From NCBI RefSeq assembly GCF_963678635.1, contig NC_087068.1, forward strand, positions 5,479,079-5,543,078: a DNA stretch of 64,000 nt, read 5' to 3'. The stretch comes from Symsagittifera roscoffensis. Lineage: Eukaryota > Xenacoelomorpha > Acoela > Convolutidae. A program made the translations under genes and the position numbers. The notes under the pieces were generated by a model, which saw nothing but the letters and a program-made list of their open reading frames with translations, was not told where the DNA came from and did not search any database. Shown in pieces: positions 53,305 to 64,000 of this stretch (the stretch's first letter is position 1; each line of letters starts with the position of its first letter).

Positions 53305-54600
53305 CACAATTAAAAGTCCCGCATAACTCAATACCGAGGACACTCGAAAACAAACACTCATCGCCACAGCCAGAAACAGGTGCATATACAGAATCTATAG
53401 AGCTAGCAAAAAAAAACAAATTTAATGTAAGATATAAGGGAGTACAAAGAACAGTCAATAAAAATATCAAAACACGCTTAGATCAAGTGGCACGAAAAAC
53501 CATTCGGATAGCAACCAAAGTAAGAAAAAAACCCAAAACATTTGAACCAAATTACAAAACAAAAGACGGAAAAATTCTCCTATAAACACCACATACTGCT
53601 TGGGTACAATCTTTTGGCAAACAACCAAGGCTTCTAAGGAATAGTGGCACCGCCTTTGTCCCTAATCCGGTAATAAACGGACCTTGCAGACCTTCTCGTT
53701 TGAGTGTTTACGTTGCATACAAATCCGCACGGAGAACAGGACCATGCTTAAGTTTTTTAGACATCAACAATCCACGAGCTCCACAACACCCTATGTTCAA
53801 GGAGGACACCCGAACGGGGCTACCAGTGAAATTGTCAAATCAGGAGAAACCACAAGGACAGGGCACGAAACCAGCCCCAGGAAGAGGAAACCAGCCCCAG
53901 GAAGAGCAAAACCAGCCCCAAGAAGAGCACTGGGAAAACGAACCGGAGGAAAGCCCACAAGAAACTTACTAACCTCAAGAGGAATGAGTCTCTAAACGGA
54001 GACCGAGAAGACAACTAATCCAGAGAAAGAAGACGATCTGTCGTCCACATCGGAGGAGAATACTTCACCCTCACCGAAGCGACAAAACCAAAAAATAACA
54101 CCGCCTGTAATCGCAACAAGGAAATCAACAAGAGCCCGACAGGCGACTTTAGCAACAGCTTTAGGAAACCCTATCCCAATCAACACTATACAGAACACAA
54201 ACAAAGCAGGGACGAAGCATTTTGAAATCGATTCACCGCCCGAGAAAACACCAGATCACCAAGCCTGAAATTTTTAATTCATGGGATTTTCCGAAAAAAC
54301 GCAAATTCATTCAGGCAATTAGTCCCAAGCATAAAATAAACGTTATAGATTAGGTAATTGATCTAACTTCACCAGCGGAGGCCGATGACGGAAAGATGGA
54401 CAATGATGTTATATGTTGCGAAAATTCGAAAAATATTGAAGATCCAGAAAACGAACAACTAACTAGTGAAGAAGAACACGGAGCAATAGATTACATCAAT
54501 GAAAACGTCATGAGAGTACAAAGAGGAGAGATATAAACAACACAGGCTAAACAGTCCTACGGGGACTCAAAAACTCAAATAAAACTTTACCATTTTTCCC
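53305..54600 (+). pseudogene. Element C tail after integrase, unrecognised
   Basis: Short broken frames including NKNIKTRLDQVARKTIRIA, a Pro/Gln/Glu-rich repeat (KPAPGR, QPQEEQ) around 53870-53950 and an acidic stretch near 54000-54240. No transmembrane segment or envelope motif is apparent. Probably the C-terminal end of Pol and/or a short third frame. Confidence 0.5.
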
Positions 54601-54612
54601 GAGGAGGGGGAA
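54601..54612 (+). promoter_or_regulatory. Polypurine tract, element C
   Basis: GAGGAGGGGGAA immediately before the 3' LTR, a pure purine run as expected for plus-strand priming. Confidence 0.9.
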
Positions 54613-54885
54613 TGTCATCCGGCATGGATAGACAAAACTCCATACAAAACTTATTATGTGTTTATATATCATTTATGTTTTGATATTATATAACATTAAT
54701 GTGTACTGGTCGATTGACCTTGATACGAGAACGGCGTCTGACGAGAACTACGGTTCAGAGAATAATTAACGCTTACGAAAACAAGTTGTTTTATCTTATC
54801 TCTCTCAGCTCGATATTATCTGTTTATCTATCCATACGGATTCAATAACCAACTGTTCATACCCCGAGGAGTTGACGGTATGACA
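54613..54885 (+). repeat. 3' LTR of element C
   Basis: 273 bp, partner of 47950-48222 with 12 substitutions and no length change. Confidence 0.95.
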
Positions 54886-55580
54886 GGGCTTTTCAAACCC
54901 TGAAACCAATCACGCTACGTGTAACAATCTCCACCCCCACCCTATGGTATCTACTTAAGAATCTCCACCCCTCTGAGTAAATACAGCAAGTTAGCACTAG
55001 AGCTTTGTATTGAGAATTTTAATTTTGCTGCATTTTGATTGGTCGAAAATTGTTAAGAATATCCCAAATCACAATTTTTTCTCTTAAAAAAACTTATTTA
55101 ACCTAGCGTGTCAGCGCTCAATTATGAAAAAAAAAATTCTGTATAGCCATAAACTATATTTACAAATTAACACGACAAAGTTGTTCTCAGTTAATGATTT
55201 AAACGAATGTAGCAAATGATCCATATGAGGATAATGAGTAAACATGACATATGGCACAGAATGGAGTGGGTGGATGATGGTCGAATGAGTGAATGAATGA
55301 AAGGAAAACTGTCCAATTAAGAAAAGGCAAAGTAATGAACTAAACTCAAATTAAACTATTATGGAATGCATGATAAATCAGTTGATAAATGGTTCAAAAT
55401 CATTATTAAATTACATAACAAATACATCATCTAAATAATTGTTAAAATAAAATAGCAATAAACGCCGTTAACATTTCTAAATTCTTCCGTATCTAAATCT
55501 ATGGCTAATGGAAAATATTGAAAATTTGCAAAAATGAGGTCAAATAAAATGAGGTCAAGCATCTGAGGGCATGTTTTTGT
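54886..55580. other. AT-rich region downstream of the ovo-like gene
   Basis: No gene seen. Includes the right-hand GGGCT target duplication of element C (54886-54890) and then mostly A/T-rich sequence that may hold the 3' untranslated region of the gene on the minus strand. Confidence 0.6.
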
Positions 55581-55586
55581 TTTATT
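55581..55586 (-). terminator. Candidate polyadenylation signal of the ovo-like gene
   Basis: AATAAA on the minus strand, 34 nt after the stop codon. This is the first canonical hexamer downstream. A 3' untranslated region this short would be unusual, so a later signal is possible. Confidence 0.4.
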
Positions 55587-55619
55587 GGTTCTCAATATTT
55601 GAGAAAAATTTCGGCAACT

Positions 55620-63293
<7,674 letters not shown>

Positions 63294-64000
63294 CTTCTCC
63301 TTTGGGCTCACTCCTCAACTAATGTCGCTTTAAAGTAGTCCCAGCTAAAAGAGTTGTTGTAGTTTTTGGACACCAGGTGTAATGCGACTGGACTCTGCTG
63401 ATTCAAGGCCGTTGGTTAGTAGTAGTGTAGGGCAGTGACTAATAGGTAAAGTAGTGTAGCGTGGCGGTGCTGCTGGACCAGTTTTAACTGGTAAGTTTAG
63501 AGTTAGATAATTTGGCTTCTCTTTTGGCACCAAGATGAAGTATAAAGTGGTTTAATGAAATGTGGCAGTTCTTTATCAATCAATGTTGAGTTATCGTTGT
63601 AGTGAAACTCTGTTTAAACAAGGCTCAAGTTCAATTATAATTGGCCGAAAGCCACTGGATACTCCGATGACTCGTTTGTTCTACTATTATAACTTTTACT
63701 CGAGTTAGCGCGGCTGATTAATGAAAGTCGAAACTAATCAAATGAACGTCTCAAATGCACACCTGTAATCAAGCTGACCAATATTCCGTCGCTTTCGGTA
63801 ATTGAGTCTCAGTCCCAGGTGTTTACGGAAATCTGAGTAGACTCATTTTTAGCGCCAAAAAGTTGCTTTGAAATGAAAAAGATTGAATGAATTCGACGTG
63901 TTTGAGGAAACGGTTTGAAGTCGACTCGAATTTGAAGTCGTAACTGACCGAAAAGCTGTGAACTGATTTGGATGCGCGTGAACGCGATAACATCTTCCGT
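63294..64000. other. Region upstream of the ovo-like start codon
   Basis: Likely 5' untranslated region, possible 5' intron and/or promoter on the minus strand. The start codon has A at -3. No TATA box or other promoter motif could be assigned with confidence. Confidence 0.4.

Larger units (their letters stand above)
47950..54885 (+). mobile_element. Ty3/gypsy-type LTR retrotransposon C, complete but decayed (6936 bp)
   Basis: Two 273-bp LTRs with TGTCAT...ATGACA ends differ at 12 positions (4.4%). Both sides carry the 5-bp target duplication GGGCT (47945-47949 and 54886-54890). Gag, protease, reverse transcriptase, RNase H and integrase are recognisable in order on the plus strand but are split by frameshifts and stop codons, often TAA where CAA is likely. 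Normal size for the group and unrelated in detail to A and B. Confidence 0.95.

Noticed and set aside
63294-63311. Upstream start for the ovo-like protein (adds MSPKEK)
   Set aside because: That codon is GTG, not ATG, and the ATG at 63293 places the SNAG-like motif exactly at the N terminus as in OVOL proteins.

Overview
The window is nuclear DNA of an invertebrate animal; I cannot name the species. The evidence is one spliced host gene with GT-AG introns on the minus strand (an Ovo/OVOL-type four-zinc-finger transcription factor, 55620-63293), AT-rich non-coding DNA, a Penelope-like retroelement remnant, and LTR retrotransposons that fill most of the rest.

Layout. (1) Positions 1-18190 hold most of a giant Ty3/gypsy-type LTR retrotransposon on the minus strand (element A). 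Its 5' LTR is at 17251-18190 and its 3' end lies beyond the left edge. (2) Positions 18191-19093 and 41302-about 41421 are two pieces of one decayed Penelope-like element. (3) That element is interrupted by a second member of the giant family (element B, 19094-41301, minus strand). B is 22,208 bp between two 882-bp LTRs that differ at only 6 positions. (4) Positions 41302-47949 are AT-rich and hold an old LTR fragment of the giant family in the opposite orientation, SINE-like tRNA-derived repeats and short duplications. (5) Positions 47950-54885 are a complete but decayed ordinary Ty3/gypsy element on the plus strand (element C) with 273-bp LTRs and a 5-bp target duplication. (6) Positions 55620-63293 are the ovo-like gene.

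The giant family is the main interest. A and B share one plan: LTR, a 12-nt gap, a primer-binding-like site, a roughly 3-kb untranslated leader with iterated CCCTCCGG motifs and a folded RNA module, then Gag, zinc knuckles, protease, reverse transcriptase, RNase H, a long linker, integrase with GPF motif, and an acidic extension ending in a domain resembling a macro (ADP-ribose-binding) fold. A second very long frame (ORF2) follows, with a coiled coil, a canonical SGNH/GDSL hydrolase domain, a second domain with a GxND-like motif and more than 2000 residues I do not recognise. In A, gag through pol was evidently one reading frame, now broken by two TAA codons and a T8 homopolymer; ORF2 has its own ATG. 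In B, three sizeable deletions with short junction homologies removed zinc knuckles plus the protease active site, fused Pol to ORF2, and cut ORF2, yet the LTRs are almost identical. This suggests that B was copied in trans or decayed very quickly.

The most unusual sequence-level signals are a leader RNA module present once in A and twice in B with compensatory changes in its stems, and a motif (TGTCCGGGGAG on the coding strand) that sits beside the 3' LTR and recurs inside the coding region, which could act as extra plus-strand priming sites in so long an element.
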